Program-made: the position numbers and the translations under genes | NCBI GenBank assembly: GCA_016946835.1 | Contig: JACVTC010000186.1 | Coordinates: 203,150 to 267,149, forward strand | DNA from: Neocallimastix lanati (nom. inval.) | Taxonomy: Eukaryota; Neocallimastigomycota; Neocallimastigomycetes; Neocallimastigales; Neocallimastigaceae | Length of the DNA stretch: 64,000 nt | Direction of reading: 5' to 3' | Part shown: piece by piece, positions 63,635 to 64,000 of the stretch | How the letters are laid out: each line of letters starts with the position of its first letter | Numbering within the stretch: the first letter of the stretch is position 1 | The notes under the pieces: model-generated | The model's database searches: none | What the model was told of the DNA's origin: nothing | Seen by the model: the letters and a program-made list of their open reading frames with translations, nothing else

Positions 63635-64000
63635 ATGGAGCCAAAAAAAAAAAAAAATTAATTATTGATGGAGATGATTATATTGGATGTTCGAATGAGA
63701 AAGAAGAAAACCAATTCATTGAACAATTTAATAGTGTAAATTTATTTGAACTAAAAATTGATACACTTTTTAAAGTAATATTTGGAAATTCTGAAAATAA
63801 AGATGTTGCAAAAAAGTTTAATAAAAGCAGTGTTACCAGTAGAAGAGGAAATTGAAAATTTAGAATTTAAATCTACAGAAATATACTCAAATTCGAATTT
63901 TAGTCCTAATCAAAGGAAAGTTATTGTTGATATTTATGCTGAAGATGAAAAACAAGGAAAATATTATATCATTGAAATGCAAATACATGAAGTACCTAAT
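63635..64000 (+). pseudogene. Rpn/PD-(D/E)XK nuclease-family gene fragment, cut by the window edge
   Basis: The start reads MEPKKKK, but a run of 15 A (63643-63657) puts the following IDGDDYIG...LFKVIFGNSENKDV in another frame. A second frame change near 63815-63825 leads to AVLPVEEEIENLEFKSTEI and then VIVDIYAEDEKQGKYYIIEM. The LFK-x-IFG-x-x-ENKD start and the D-x-x-A...YYIIEMQ nuclease core (Asp, then Glu-x-Gln) are typical of the Rpn-like PD-(D/E)XK transposase-related family, common in bacteria and known to be scattered in anaerobic fungi. The two breaks suggest a pseudogene; poly(A) sequencing error could explain the first. Confidence 0.65.

Overview
The window looks like nuclear DNA of an anaerobic gut fungus (Neocallimastigomycota, the Neocallimastix/Piromyces/Anaeromyces group). 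The evidence is extreme AT richness with long A/T homopolymers between genes, fungal-dockerin (CBM10-like) modules, CBM18 chitin-binding modules, secreted Cys-rich proteins with Asn/Lys-rich composition, and a Rpn/PD-(D/E)XK-type bacterial-like gene. No rRNA, true tRNA gene or CRISPR array was found.

Layout. 1-3.1 kb: AT-rich DNA with no recognisable gene. 3.1-13.05 kb: a tandem duplication of a roughly 5.3-5.5 kb unit, each unit with one gene for a secreted, membrane-anchored Cys-rich protein (4316-4993 and 9581-10258, both minus strand), its 5' flank and a minisatellite. 13.5-17.1 kb: a broken gene for a secreted PI-PLC-X-like protein with ricin-type repeats, three fungal dockerins and a CBM18. 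18.2-23.9 kb: element a, a Ty3/gypsy-type gag-pol region that is clearly richer in GC than its surroundings, with no LTRs that I can find and two breaks.

24.4-49.3 kb is a nested transposon block. Element b (LTRs about 1.08 kb, 4-bp TSD ACAA) is interrupted inside its 5' LTR by four LTR-like units (U1-U4) stacked end to end, each separated by the same 5 bp TATAT. Element c (identical 629-bp LTRs, TSD TAAGT) lies inside U4 and codes for Gag-protease-integrase-chromodomain with no reverse transcriptase. Element d (535-bp LTRs, TSD ACAA) abuts b with only ACAA between them and looks intact. Elements b and d both carry a textbook -1 frameshift signal (UUUAAAU or UUUAAAC, short spacer, hairpin) at the gag/pol junction.

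49.3-64 kb is mostly AT-rich DNA with decayed remnants: a diverged solo LTR, a Ty1/copia pol relic, a possible transposase relic, a guanylate-kinase-like fragment, a broken ATP-grasp gene and the start of a broken Rpn/PD-(D/E)XK gene at the window edge. One gene there appears intact: a secreted CBM18 protein with 13-residue repeats (57250-57786).

The host genes suggest extracellular, carbohydrate-related and surface functions. Most of the window is transposon biology: the most interesting points are the stacking of LTR units on shared target-site duplications, an RT-less but recently mobilised chromodomain element, and the tandem paralogs whose coding regions have diverged more than their flanks. 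All comparisons were done by eye; no alignment or database search was run.
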